Assembly (NCBI RefSeq): GCF_002879885.1
Contig: NZ_PNYA01000033.1
Span: 19,202 to 83,201, forward strand
From: Trinickia dabaoshanensis
GTDB taxonomy: Bacteria; Pseudomonadota; Gammaproteobacteria; Burkholderiales; Burkholderiaceae
Direction of reading: 5' to 3'
DNA length: 64,000 nucleotides
Shown: one piece after another, positions 38,322 to 45,875 of the stretch
How positions within the stretch are numbered: the stretch's first letter is position 1
How the letters are laid out: each line of letters begins with the position of its first letter
Program-made: the position numbers and the translations under genes
The notes under the pieces: generated by a model
Told to the model about the DNA's origin: nothing
Seen by the model: the letters and a program-made list of their open reading frames with translations, nothing else
Database searches by the model: none

Positions 38322-38364
38322 AATTACCGGATCGCCGCAGGATGCGTGCCTGCGGCGGGTAATT
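38322..38364. repeat. Large bulged hairpin in the 624-base gap
   Basis: AATTACC, a four-base bulge, CGCCGCAGG, a seven-base loop, CCTGCGGCG and GGTAATT give 16 base pairs. No T-run follows directly. It could be part of a small RNA, a REP-like element or a processing site. Confidence 0.5.
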
Positions 38365-38598
38365 ACTACCTTCTGCAGTTGAACGAAAAAATTATTCTTC
38401 GAAAACGTTTTATAGCGTCATATGAATAGCCATTCCGATCGCTCGTTGATTTTTGCCTTTTCGCCGGCATTCAATCCGGTTTTACTCAGCGCTTTTCGTC
38501 GACGAAGTAATTGATACGCGGGTGGGGCCGCAACCGGTCCCACACGCCACTACTGATCCCGAGATCGATCGACTATCTTTGTTCCATTGGAGAGCAGC

Positions 38599-38799
38599 AT
38601 GCTGAGCCCACACGAACTCGCCACATTGATGCTGGTCAGGGACGCGCCCGACCAAATCGGCGACCGCGCCGAGCTGAGCACATTGCTCGAGCGTCATTTG
38701 ATCGCGCTCGAGCAGAGCGCCGAACAGGTCGGGATGCCGCGGCCGCGCATTACCGAAAACGGCAACTCGATTCTCGAGGCCTGCTCTCGCCTGCGGTAA
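38599..38799 (+). CDS. Small hypothetical protein
   Basis: This 66-residue protein (MLSPHELATLMLVRDAPDQI at the start) is predicted helical with an acidic middle (ELSTLLERHLIALEQS) and a basic end. GGAGAG lies before the ATG at 38599. I have seen related frames in Burkholderia genomes without a credible function. The PhaB gene begins 102 bases downstream, so the two may be co-transcribed. Confidence 0.6.
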   Translation: MLSPHELATLMLVRDAPDQIGDRAELSTLLERHLIALEQSAEQVGMPRPRITENGNSILEACSRLR

Positions 38800-38901
38800 C
38801 GGCGAGGGAGGCTGGAGTACAGCGGCGCGATGGCAGCGAGCGGCACATCGCGCCGTCCTTACGTTTCACTTCGTCAAACGCGCATCGAAGGAGAATCGAA
38901 G

Positions 38902-39645
38902 ATGACAAAGAGAATTGCCCTCGTAACCGGCGGCATGGGCGGCATCGGCGAAGCGATCAGCATTAGGTTGCACGACGTCGGTCATGCCGTCGTCGTGACC
39001 TATTCGCCGAGCAATACCGGCGCCGACGATTGGCTTGCAAAGATGGAAGCGACGGGCCGGCAATTTCGGGCGTATCCCGTCGACGTGGCGGACTACGCTT
39101 CGTGCCAGCGCTGCGCGGCCCAGATCAAGGCCGAGATCGGGCCGATCGACATTCTCGTCAACAACGCGGGCATCACGCGCGACTCGAGCTTCAAAAAGCT
39201 CGAGAAAGAGGCATGGGATGCGGTGCTGAGCACGAACCTCGATTCGGTGTTCAACATGACCAAGCAGTGGTACGAGGACATGACGACGCGAGGCTGGGGG
39301 CGAATCGTCAATATCTCGTCGGTCATCGGCTGCAAGGGCGGCTTCGGACAAACGAACTATGCGGCGGCCAAAGCGGGCATGCACGGCTTCACGAAGTCGC
39401 TCGCGCTGGAAGTGGCGCGCAAGGGCGTGACCGTCAACACCGTCTCGCCGGGTTTCATCGCGACGCGCATGGTCACGGCCGTGCCCGACGAGATCATGCA
39501 GTCGAAGATCTTGCCGGAGATTCCGGTCGGGCGCCTCGGCCAGCCCGAGGAAGTGGCAGCGCTGGTCGCCTACTTGTGTTCGCAAGACGCCGCCTTCGTA
39601 ACGGGCGCCAACATCTCGATCAACGGTGGCCAACATCTGCAATGA
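38902..39645 (+). CDS. phaB: Acetoacetyl-CoA reductase PhaB
   Basis: This 247-residue SDR reduces acetoacetyl-CoA to (R)-3-hydroxybutyryl-CoA with NADPH, the second step of polyhydroxybutyrate synthesis. It has RIALVTGGMGGIGEAIS for cofactor binding, NNAGITRDSSFKKL, the serine in NISSVIGCKGGFGQTN and the YxxxK in NYAAAKAGMHGF, and the C-terminal FVTGANISINGGQH. GAAGGAG precedes the ATG at 38902. No phaA or phaC lies nearby, so this is probably an extra copy tied to the stress genes around it. Confidence 0.93.
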   Translation: MTKRIALVTGGMGGIGEAISIRLHDVGHAVVVTYSPSNTGADDWLAKMEATGRQFRAYPVDVADYASCQRCAAQIKAEIGPIDILVNNAGITRDSSFKKLEKEAWDAVLSTNLDSVFNMTKQWYEDMTTRGWGRIVNISSVIGCKGGFGQTNYAAAKAGMHGFTKSLALEVARKGVTVNTVSPGFIATRMVTAVPDEIMQSKILPEIPVGRLGQPEEVAALVAYLCSQDAAFVTGANISINGGQHLQ

Positions 39646-39870
39646 CGCGCGCCGCTGGTAAAGCCACCATCCGATAAAACGGCCGCGAGCGGATGACGTC
39701 CGCCACGCATGGCCATCCCCGACCGGTACGCCTCTCGCCTTCGCAGCCGGTTACATCCACTCGCGCCGCGCGTCGGACACCGTCCTCGCGCGGCGCGATC
39801 CTATCGTGTGACCGGTGTGCCCGCCGTGCCCGGCGCGCTCAGGCCAAGCGAGTCGTACCGCATGAGCCTC

Positions 39871-39884
39871 GGCATGTCGCTTGC
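39871..39884 (+). promoter_or_regulatory. Sigma-54 promoter for trehalase
   Basis: GGCATGTCGCTTGCAG is an exact GGCAYG-N4-TTGCA element, 39 bases before the trehalase start codon. It is one of the five best copies in the window. Confidence 0.7.
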
Positions 39885-39923
39885 AGTTGCGCCCGGGAAT
39901 CCACATAGAAAGGACCCCACCTC

Positions 39924-41663
39924 ATGCACTTTGCATCCGCGCGTGCCGCGCTCGCCGCCGCCCTGTTCTGCGCCGCCGCCTGCTGCGCCGCCAAACCGGC
40001 GCACCCGCGCGTACCTATCGGCGCGGCAAGCGAGCCGGTGCAATTGGCGCGCGCGGATCCCGCAGCCCCCGCGACCGAGCCCGCGCCGCCGTCCGAAACG
40101 CTCGGCGAGCTTTACCGGGACGTCGAACTCGCGCATCTGTTTCCCGACAGCAAGACGTTCGCCGACATGATTCCGAACGAGTCACCCCAACGCATCGTTG
40201 CGGCCTATCGCGCCGCGCGAGACCAATCGGGCTTCAATCTGCACAAGTTCGTCGTGGCCCATTTCGACCCGCCCACGCACGATGCAAAGCCGTATGTGTC
40301 GGACCCGAAGGAAACGGTCGTCGAGCATATCGATACGCTCTGGGATGTGCTGACCCGCAAGCCCGACGCCGTACCGAATCCGTGGTCGTCGCTCTTGCCG
40401 CTGCCCGCGCCGTATGTCGTACCGGGCGGCCGCTTCGACGAGGTGTACTACTGGGATTCGTACTTCATCATGCTCGGCTTGGTCGCCAGCGGCCGGCACG
40501 ACCTCGCCGACGACGAACTGAAGAACTTCGCCGCCCTCATCGATCGCTACGGCCACATTCCGAACGGCAACCGCACGTACTATCTGAGCCGGTCGCAGCC
40601 GCCGTTTTTCTCGCAGATGGTGGGATTGCTCGCCGAACACGATGGCGAAAGCATCTATCTGCGATATCTGCCCGAGCTCAAAGCCGAGTACGACTATTGG
40701 ATGAACGGCGCGGCGTCCTTGGGGCCGGGTCAGGCGAGCCGCCACGTCGTGAGATTGGCGGACGGCACGGTGCTCAATCGCTACTGGGACGAGCGGGCCG
40801 CGCCGCGCGACGAATCGTATCGAGAGGACGTCGCGACGGCGCATTCGATGCCTCGGCGCGACTCCGGAGAACTGTGGCGGGACCTGCGCGCGGGCGGAGA
40901 AACCGGCTGGGACTTCAGCTCCCGCTGGTTCGCCGACGACCGCACGCTCGCGACGATCGACGTCACCTCTCTCATCCCCGTCGATCTCAATTCGTTGCTT
41001 TACGGTCTGGAGCGGACGTTGGCGAAAGCCTATCAGTTGCAGGGCGACGCTTCGCGCGCGGAGAACTTCAACGCGCGAGCATCTGCGCGGGCCGATGCCA
41101 TCCGCCGCTTGCTCTGGGACCCGCGCATCGGCGCATTCGCGGATTACGATTTCGTACACGGCAAGTTGCTTGATCGACTGACGGCTGCGACGGCCTACCC
41201 ATTGTTCGCGGGCGTCGCCTCGCGCAGCCAAGCGACCACGGTCGCGCAATCGATCCAGCGGGGCTTACTGCGCCCTGGGGGGATCGCGACGACCGAGGTC
41301 GACAGCGGCCAACAATGGGACGAGCCCAATGGCTGGGCCCCGCTGCAGTACCTCGCGGTGATCGGCCTGCGGCGCTATGGGCAGAGCGCGCTTGCGCGGA
41401 CCATCGCGACGCGCTGGATCCGCACCAACGTCGACTATTACGTACGCACGGGCAAGCTCGTGGAGAAATACGACATCGGCCGCAATGCCGGCCACGAATC
41501 GGCCGGCGGCGGCGAGTACCCGTTACAGGATGGATTCGGCTGGACCAACGGCGTGCTGAGAGCCCTGCTCGTGCTCTACCCGCACGCCGTCGACGTCGAG
41601 CATGCGATTGCTGAGCATCAGGGTTCTAAATCCGCATCGGGTAAGTCGGGCGTCTCGATGTGA
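39924..41663 (+). CDS. treA: Periplasmic trehalase TreA (GH37)
   Basis: This 579-residue enzyme hydrolyses trehalose to two glucose molecules. The N-terminal 25 residues form a signal peptide (ARAALAAALFCAAACCA). Both GH37 signatures are present: PGGRFDEVYYWDSYF (around residue 170) and QWDEPNGWAPLQ (around 465). The catalytic acid and base regions look intact and the length is normal. AAAGGA lies upstream of the ATG. The last 46 bases overlap the convergent acidic-protein gene. It would feed glucose from external or osmoprotective trehalose into the neighbouring sugar metabolism. Confidence 0.93.
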   Translation: MHFASARAALAAALFCAAACCAAKPAHPRVPIGAASEPVQLARADPAAPATEPAPPSETLGELYRDVELAHLFPDSKTFADMIPNESPQRIVAAYRAARDQSGFNLHKFVVAHFDPPTHDAKPYVSDPKETVVEHIDTLWDVLTRKPDAVPNPWSSLLPLPAPYVVPGGRFDEVYYWDSYFIMLGLVASGRHDLADDELKNFAALIDRYGHIPNGNRTYYLSRSQPPFFSQMVGLLAEHDGESIYLRYLPELKAEYDYWMNGAASLGPGQASRHVVRLADGTVLNRYWDERAAPRDESYREDVATAHSMPRRDSGELWRDLRAGGETGWDFSSRWFADDRTLATIDVTSLIPVDLNSLLYGLERTLAKAYQLQGDASRAENFNARASARADAIRRLLWDPRIGAFADYDFVHGKLLDRLTAATAYPLFAGVASRSQATTVAQSIQRGLLRPGGIATTEVDSGQQWDEPNGWAPLQYLAVIGLRRYGQSALARTIATRWIRTNVDYYVRTGKLVEKYDIGRNAGHESAGGGEYPLQDGFGWTNGVLRALLVLYPHAVDVEHAIAEHQGSKSASGKSGVSM

Positions 41664-41941
41664 TCCGGTTCGATATCGGCGTCGGGGGTCAGGGTCGAGT
41701 CGCCGTCCGCCGACGAGCGCTCGCCCGTCCCCGCGCGATCGGTGTCGCTCGCGAGTTCGGCGTCGCCCAATTCCAACGCATGCTCGTCCAACTCGGAGTC
41801 CTTATCGAACTCGTGACGCTTCGCCCCGGCGATGTCGCTTCCGCTATCGGACGAATCGCTCGGTCCCAGGGCCCCGGTCTCGCGGCCGCTCGCCTCCGAA
41901 TCGCCGCTTTACGGAAAGTTGTCTGGATCTAACGTACTCAT
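41618..41941 (-). pseudogene. Acidic Asp/Ser/Glu-rich protein interrupted by TAA at codon 11
   Basis: The frame starts at an ATG at 41941 with GGAGAAA seven bases upstream and reads MSTLDPDNFP. A TAA at 41909-41911 stops it. It then continues open for 96 more codons to a TGA at 41618-41620, giving a very acidic, probably disordered chain (GALGPSDSSDSGSDIAGAKR, DTDRAGTGERSSADGDST, DADIEPDHIETPDLPDADLE). From memory, intact relatives with the same start and the same ALGPSDSSDSGSD core are widespread in Burkholderiaceae. The conserved remainder argues that the stop is recent, an error, or read through. Confidence 0.7.
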
Positions 41942-41986
41942 AAAGTTTCTCCTTCGTTTCAATCGAATCGCTCCCTCCCAGGTCGA

Positions 41987-42000
41987 GCAACGCTCGCGCC
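41987..42000 (-). promoter_or_regulatory. Candidate sigma-54 promoter for the acidic protein
   Basis: On the minus strand: GGCGCGAGCGTTGCTC, with GG-N10-GC spacing, perfect TTGCT and one change in the -24 hexamer. It is 45 bases before the start at 41941. Confidence 0.5.
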
Positions 42001-42034
42001 TACGGCCGCGCCCCGGTGCAAGACATGGCGTCTC

Positions 42035-42048
42035 GGCACGCACGATGC
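42035..42048 (+). promoter_or_regulatory. Candidate sigma-54 promoter for the small hydrophilic protein
   Basis: GGCACGCACGATGC has the exact -24 hexamer and GG-N10-GC spacing, with ATGC in place of TTGC. It is 58 bases before the start at 42107 and back to back with the element at 41987. Confidence 0.55.
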
Positions 42049-42106
42049 GTGTTCATCGACGTGCCGCCGAAACGATGGGTTGGCGCTATCTAAACGGAGG
42101 ACGATG

Positions 42107-42313
42107 ATGACCATTCACAGCGGAAAATCGCAGGACGAACGCGTCGCCGCGCGCAAGGGAGAGAAGCAGCGGGCGTTGGAGCAGCCCGGCGGCGACATGG
42201 CCGTCGACGGCACGCAAGCCGACGAAACGCACAGCAGCGGCGAGCTCTCCGAGACGGGCAAACGCGCCTGGCGCACGGGGTCCGGGATGGACGAAGGCGG
42301 GAAAAGCCGCTAA
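42107..42313 (+). CDS. Small hydrophilic hypothetical protein
   Basis: This 68-residue protein is highly polar and without hydrophobic segments (SGKSQDERVAARKGEKQRAL, ETHSSGELSETGKRAW), probably disordered. ACGGAGG lies six bases before the second of two adjacent ATG codons at 42107; the first, at 42104, is possible. I do not recognise it. Its position in a row of small genes with similar promoters suggests a stress role, by analogy with hydrophilin-like proteins. That is inference. Confidence 0.65.
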   Translation: MTIHSGKSQDERVAARKGEKQRALEQPGGDMAVDGTQADETHSSGELSETGKRAWRTGSGMDEGGKSR

Positions 42314-42349
42314 CGCCGCTGAAGCCGCTGAAGCGCAACGCACCCTCGT

Positions 42350-42363
42350 GGAACGCCCGTTGC
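42350..42363 (+). promoter_or_regulatory. Candidate sigma-54 promoter for PRC-barrel copy 2
   Basis: GGAACGCCCGTTGCTT matches the element at 36862 in 15 of 16 bases. The spacing and TTGCT fit. It lies 88 bases before the start at 42452. Confidence 0.6.
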
Positions 42364-42451
42364 TTACACATCGCTTGTCTCAAGCGCGGCGGCGAGGCTT
42401 CGTTACGGCCGCCGCGACCATCGCTCAACCGTATTCGATAGGAGATCCGAT

Positions 42452-42982
42452 ATGCGCACCCACAGCACATCGACCACGGGCGTCTCTCAATCTCAAGGCG
42501 CCCGCATCGTCGGCAAAGGGCCGGAAACCGCGGCGGGTCCGGGCCCCGATGTCATGGCCGCGAGCACCCTGGATGGCGACAAGATTCTCAGCACCGACGG
42601 CGAGGAAATCGGCAAGGTCAAGGAAATCATGCTCGACGTACAGGCCGGGCGCATCGCCTACGTCGTGATGTCGTGCGGCGGCTTCCTCGGCATCGGCGAC
42701 AAGCTGCTCGCGATCCCTTGGAACGCACTGACACTCGACACCACACGCAAGTGTTTCCTCGTGTCGCTGTCGTCCGAGCTCATCAAGAACGCCCCGGGTT
42801 TCGACAAGCAACACTGGCCCTCGATGGCCGACGCCACCTGGGCCACGTCCATCCATCAGTACTACGGACGCGAACCGTATTGGCGCAGCCTCGGCGCCGA
42901 TGACGAGTACGAGTCGGACTACGACGCCGCTCGCGACGATCTCGACCCGGACGCCCCCGAAGCGGGCGGCGTCAAGCTGTAA
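42452..42982 (+). CDS. PRC-barrel domain protein (copy 2)
   Basis: This 176-residue paralogue of the protein at 37223 shares most residues through the barrel (GFLGIGDKLLAIPWNALTLD) and the following NAPGFDKQHWPSMADATW. It differs at the N-terminal dozen residues and has a longer acidic C-terminal tail (DDEYESDYDAARDDLDPDAP). AGGAGAT precedes the ATG. It has its own sigma-54-like element and terminator, so it is a single-gene unit. Its role is unknown. Confidence 0.87.
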   Translation: MRTHSTSTTGVSQSQGARIVGKGPETAAGPGPDVMAASTLDGDKILSTDGEEIGKVKEIMLDVQAGRIAYVVMSCGGFLGIGDKLLAIPWNALTLDTTRKCFLVSLSSELIKNAPGFDKQHWPSMADATWATSIHQYYGREPYWRSLGADDEYESDYDAARDDLDPDAPEAGGVKL

Positions 42983-42987
42983 ACCGC

Positions 42988-43019
42988 CGGCGGCCGCCGA
43001 AACCGATCGGCGGCCGCCG
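42988..43019. terminator. 12-bp hairpin between convergent genes
   Basis: CGGCGGCCGCCG occurs twice, is self-complementary, and flanks an eight-base loop. It lies between PRC-barrel copy 2 and the convergent His-rich secreted protein. It is a likely bidirectional terminator. Confidence 0.6.
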
Positions 43020-43039
43020 CGTCGAAGCGATCCCGCCGG

Positions 43040-43384
43040 TTAGGGCTTCGTCGAGGAAGCCGCTTCCGGATTGCTCGCCCCGCTCGCACCGCGAAGGTGG
43101 CGATGGTGGTGCTTCTTGTGCTTGTGCTTCATATGCATCGTGCCGCTGCTCGAGGCGTTGTCGTCCGACGGCGAGGCGGTGCTGCCCGGCGGCATCGTCG
43201 CGCCCTTGGTCCCGGTGGTGCCCTCGCTGCCGGGCGGCTGCTGCACGCCGGTCCCGGCCGCTCCCGGTCCGTTCGAATTGCCGCCCCCGTTCGCGTTCTG
43301 ACCGAACGACGGTGCCGCCACCAAGCCAAGACCAGCCACGAGGGCCGATGCGATCAGTGTCCGATGCGCGATGCTCGATTTCAT
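43040..43384 (-). CDS. Small secreted His/Lys-rich protein
   Basis: This 114-residue protein has a signal peptide (MKSSIAHRTLIASALVAGLG, cleavage after PSFGQ or nearby). A Gly/Asn/Pro/Thr low-complexity body follows, with a basic block near the C-terminus (MHMKHKHKKHHHRHLRG). AAAGGAGGTG, a near-perfect ribosome binding site, stands before the ATG at 43384. The His cluster could bind metals such as copper, which would fit its place beside a cytochrome oxidase operon, but that is a guess. Confidence 0.7.
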   Translation of the reverse strand: MKSSIAHRTLIASALVAGLGLVAAPSFGQNANGGGNSNGPGAAGTGVQQPPGSEGTTGTKGATMPPGSTASPSDDNASSSGTMHMKHKHKKHHHRHLRGASGASNPEAASSTKP

Positions 43385-43463
43385 TGGAATCACCTCCTTT
43401 AAATACAACGGCCATTGCGGCCCGGTACGCCGCACGAAATTCGGCGCAGGAGCTTTACGCCAT

Positions 43464-43477
43464 GCAATGCGCATGCC
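43464..43477 (-). promoter_or_regulatory. Sigma-54 promoter for the His/Lys-rich protein
   Basis: On the minus strand: GGCATGCGCATTGCAT, an exact GGCAYG-N4-TTGCA element. It begins right after the triheme cytochrome stop codon and lies 79 bases before the start at 43384. Confidence 0.7.
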
Positions 43478-44803
43478 TCAACGGTGCAGCTTCTTGCGCA
43501 GGCCTTCGACTTCGTCCGGTGTAACCGGCCGCGCCTGGTTGCCCCACGCATTGCGCACGAACGTCAGCACACGGGCCATCTCGGTGTCGTTGAGCTTGCC
43601 GATGAACGAGGGCATGCGCTCGGGCTTGGGGCCGCCGATCGTATGGGGGCTCTGGCCGCCGTTGATCAGCAGCCGGATCAGCGAAGTCGCGTGAGGTGCC
43701 ACGACGATGGGATTACCGGCGAGCCGCGGAAATTTTCCGGGCTGGCCTTGCCCATCGGCCTCGTGGCAACGCGCGCAAAACGCGTTGTAAATGCCGGCCC
43801 CCGGATACTCCACCGAACCCGTGCGCAGGATATTCACGGTGGCCTCGCCTTTGGCCGGGTCCGTATCCACATGTCCGCTCTTCGCGCGCGGCGGCAGCGA
43901 TTTCAAATATGTGGCGATCGCGTGCAAATCGGCGTCGCTCATGTATTGCCCGCTGTCCTCCACCACTTCCACCATGCTGCCGAACGTCACGAGCCCACCG
44001 CCGTGTCCGTGGCGCAAGAAGCCGACGATGTCGTCTTCCGAGAACCGGCCCAGGCCTGAATCCGGATCGCCCGTCAAATTCGGCGCATACCAGTGATCGT
44101 TGGTGCCGCCCGTGAGATACAGCGGATCGCCCTCGTTGTAGCCGCGCTCCTCGTACGCTACTCCGCGCGGCGTGTGGCAAGCGCCGCAGTGGCCGAATGC
44201 CTGCACGAGATAGGCGCCGCGATTCCACTCGGCGCTGCGATCTTCCCGGGGACCGTAGCGCGAGTGCGGCACCATGAGCGAGTCCCAGGCGGCGAGTACC
44301 CAGCGTTGATTGAACGGAAACGGCAGCTTGGTTTCAGGCGCCGGCTTGGCGACCGGTTTCACCCCATGCATGAAAAAGGCGTAAAGCGCGCGCATGTCGT
44401 CGTCGCTGATTTTGACGAACGAGCCGAACGGCATCGCGGGGTACAGATGCTTGCCCCCCGGCGCGATGCCGTCGCGCACCGCGCGGACGAAATCATCGTA
44501 GCTGTACTTGCCGATCCCGTAGACCGGGTCGGGCGTGATGTTGCTCGTCCATATCGTGCCGAACGGCGAGCCCATCGGCAGCCCCCCCGCGAACGCGGGC
44601 GAAGGCTTCGGCGGATTGCCGGTGGGCGCGTTGGTGTGACATCCCGCGCAGTCGGATAGATCGGCCAGATACTTCCCGCGGGCGATCAGCTGCGCGCTTG
44701 CCGTATCGTCGGCGCGGCAGAGCGCCGGAAAGGCGAGCGCACACAGCAAGGCGGCCCATGCGAAGCAACGTCGAAGCGGTCGAGCACTCGAGCCGGACAC
44801 CAT
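43478..44803 (-). CDS. Triheme cytochrome c of the alcohol/gluconate dehydrogenase type
   Basis: This periplasmic protein of about 441 residues has a signal peptide (RCFAWAALLCALAFPALCRA) and three CxxCH haem sites: CAGCH, CGACH and CARCH. The three-domain layout is that of the cytochrome subunit of membrane gluconate, sorbosone or alcohol dehydrogenases. I use the ATG at 44803; the ATG at 44833, overlapping the upstream stop, would add 10 residues. It is the last gene of the caa3 oxidase operon. It likely takes electrons from a flavoprotein such as the GMC dehydrogenase at 56.7-58.4 kb and passes them to the oxidase. Confidence 0.85.
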   Translation of the reverse strand: MVSGSSARPLRRCFAWAALLCALAFPALCRADDTASAQLIARGKYLADLSDCAGCHTNAPTGNPPKPSPAFAGGLPMGSPFGTIWTSNITPDPVYGIGKYSYDDFVRAVRDGIAPGGKHLYPAMPFGSFVKISDDDMRALYAFFMHGVKPVAKPAPETKLPFPFNQRWVLAAWDSLMVPHSRYGPREDRSAEWNRGAYLVQAFGHCGACHTPRGVAYEERGYNEGDPLYLTGGTNDHWYAPNLTGDPDSGLGRFSEDDIVGFLRHGHGGGLVTFGSMVEVVEDSGQYMSDADLHAIATYLKSLPPRAKSGHVDTDPAKGEATVNILRTGSVEYPGAGIYNAFCARCHEADGQGQPGKFPRLAGNPIVVAPHATSLIRLLINGGQSPHTIGGPKPERMPSFIGKLNDTEMARVLTFVRNAWGNQARPVTPDEVEGLRKKLHR

Positions 44804-44829
44804 ATGCTCCTTGTCATCGATGCGCGCAG

Positions 44830-45243
44830 TCATCTGCACGCCGAAACGAGCGAGGTCGCCACATCGGTGGCCACCAGCGCGAACAAGAACAACCCGCTCG
44901 CCATCAATGCCACGCGAGCGACGAACGCTTCGCCTTCCACTTTCGTGTCCGTCGATTCGGGACGCACCTTGCGCGCGTGATGCAATAGCCGCCAATTGCG
45001 CCACGCGAGCCAAGTACCGACGAGTCCCACGAGCAGCCACATCGCGCTCATGCCCACGACGCTCCACGCCACTCTCGAGCCGAGCGGGATGCGAAGCTGC
45101 ACGTCGTGAGGAAAGCACCATTGCGCAACGATGGTTTCGCCGATCGTGGTTTGAGCGAGCCAAGCACCGGGCGCGGCGAGCGCACCCATCGTCAATGCGA
45201 ACGCCGAAACGGGCGAGCCGCCCTCGGCACGTTTCGCTAGCAT
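44830..45243 (-). CDS. Small membrane protein of the oxidase operon
   Basis: This 137-residue protein has three hydrophobic segments (PVSAFALTMGALAAPGAWLA, SVVGMSAMWLLVGLVGTWLA, VALMASGLFLFALVATDVAT). GGAGGA precedes the ATG at 45243. It lies between oxidase subunit III and the triheme cytochrome with almost no gap. Position and size suggest an oxidase accessory or assembly subunit. I do not recognise a family. Confidence 0.7.
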   Translation of the reverse strand: MLAKRAEGGSPVSAFALTMGALAAPGAWLAQTTIGETIVAQWCFPHDVQLRIPLGSRVAWSVVGMSAMWLLVGLVGTWLAWRNWRLLHHARKVRPESTDTKVEGEAFVARVALMASGLFLFALVATDVATSLVSACR

Positions 45244-45257
45244 GTGGGTCCTCCCCG

Positions 45258-45872
45258 TCAAAACCAATATGGCGTCAAATACAACGTCGTGAAAATAAAG
45301 AGCCACACGACGTCGACGAAGTGCCAGTAGTAGCTGCCGATTTTGAGAGCGGCATGTCGCCGTTCGTCCAAATAGCCGAGCGCGATCCACACCGTGAGCA
45401 CCGAAAGCACGACGACGCCCACGAGCACGTGCGCCATATGGAAGCCCGTGATCGTGAAGTAGAGCGAGCCGTACAAATGCGACGTGGCGCCATACGGATG
45501 GTCGTGCCACTCGTGCCGCTGAATCGCCATGAAGACGATCCCCAGCACGACCGCGGTCGCCATCGATACGACGGCCATGCGCTTGTGCTTGTGACGCAAG
45601 AACCATTCGCACAGCCAGCAAAACACGCTGCTCGAAATCAGGATCAGCGTGTTCACCGACGAAATGCCGAGCTTAGGCAGCCCTTCGGGAGGCCAATGCT
45701 GGGTCTGCTGTACCGCGGAGTACATGTAGCTGAAGATCAAGTAGCCGAACAACGAGGCTTCCGTCAGAATCAGCATCAGCACGCCGAGCATCCCGCTTGC
45801 CCTCATGCCCGCGCTGCCGACCGGCAACGCTTCGGGCGGACTCATCAGCACTACTTGCGCATCGTCGCTCAT
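45258..45872 (-). CDS. ctaE: Cytochrome c oxidase subunit III
   Basis: This 204-residue, five-helix integral membrane subunit is the short form found in caa3-type oxidases. Typical parts are GMLGVLMLILTEASLFGYLI at the start, GFHMAHVLVGVVVLSVLTVW and the C-terminal YYWHFVDVVWLFIFTTLYL. It stabilises subunit I and supports proton uptake. It follows the subunit I gene by three bases. No residues of note are missing compared with the short family. Confidence 0.9.
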   Translation of the reverse strand: MSDDAQVVLMSPPEALPVGSAGMRASGMLGVLMLILTEASLFGYLIFSYMYSAVQQTQHWPPEGLPKLGISSVNTLILISSSVFCWLCEWFLRHKHKRMAVVSMATAVVLGIVFMAIQRHEWHDHPYGATSHLYGSLYFTITGFHMAHVLVGVVVLSVLTVWIALGYLDERRHAALKIGSYYWHFVDVVWLFIFTTLYLTPYWF

Positions 45873-45875
45873 CGA

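Larger units (their letters stand above)
37975..38598. other. 624-base gap, partly AT-rich, without a gene
   Basis: Only short unsupported frames are present. It contains a sigma-54-like element for the minus-strand neighbour (38034-38047) and a large hairpin (38322-38364). From about 38110 to 38500 the base composition is visibly more AT-rich than the flanks, with runs such as AAAAAATTATT and AAAACGTTTT. It may hold a small RNA or be a foreign remnant. Confidence 0.5.

Noticed and set aside
38800..38901. A sigma-54-like element before phaB
   Set aside because: Only GG-N10-GC matches lacking TTGC are present, so phaB cannot be added to the set on sequence grounds.
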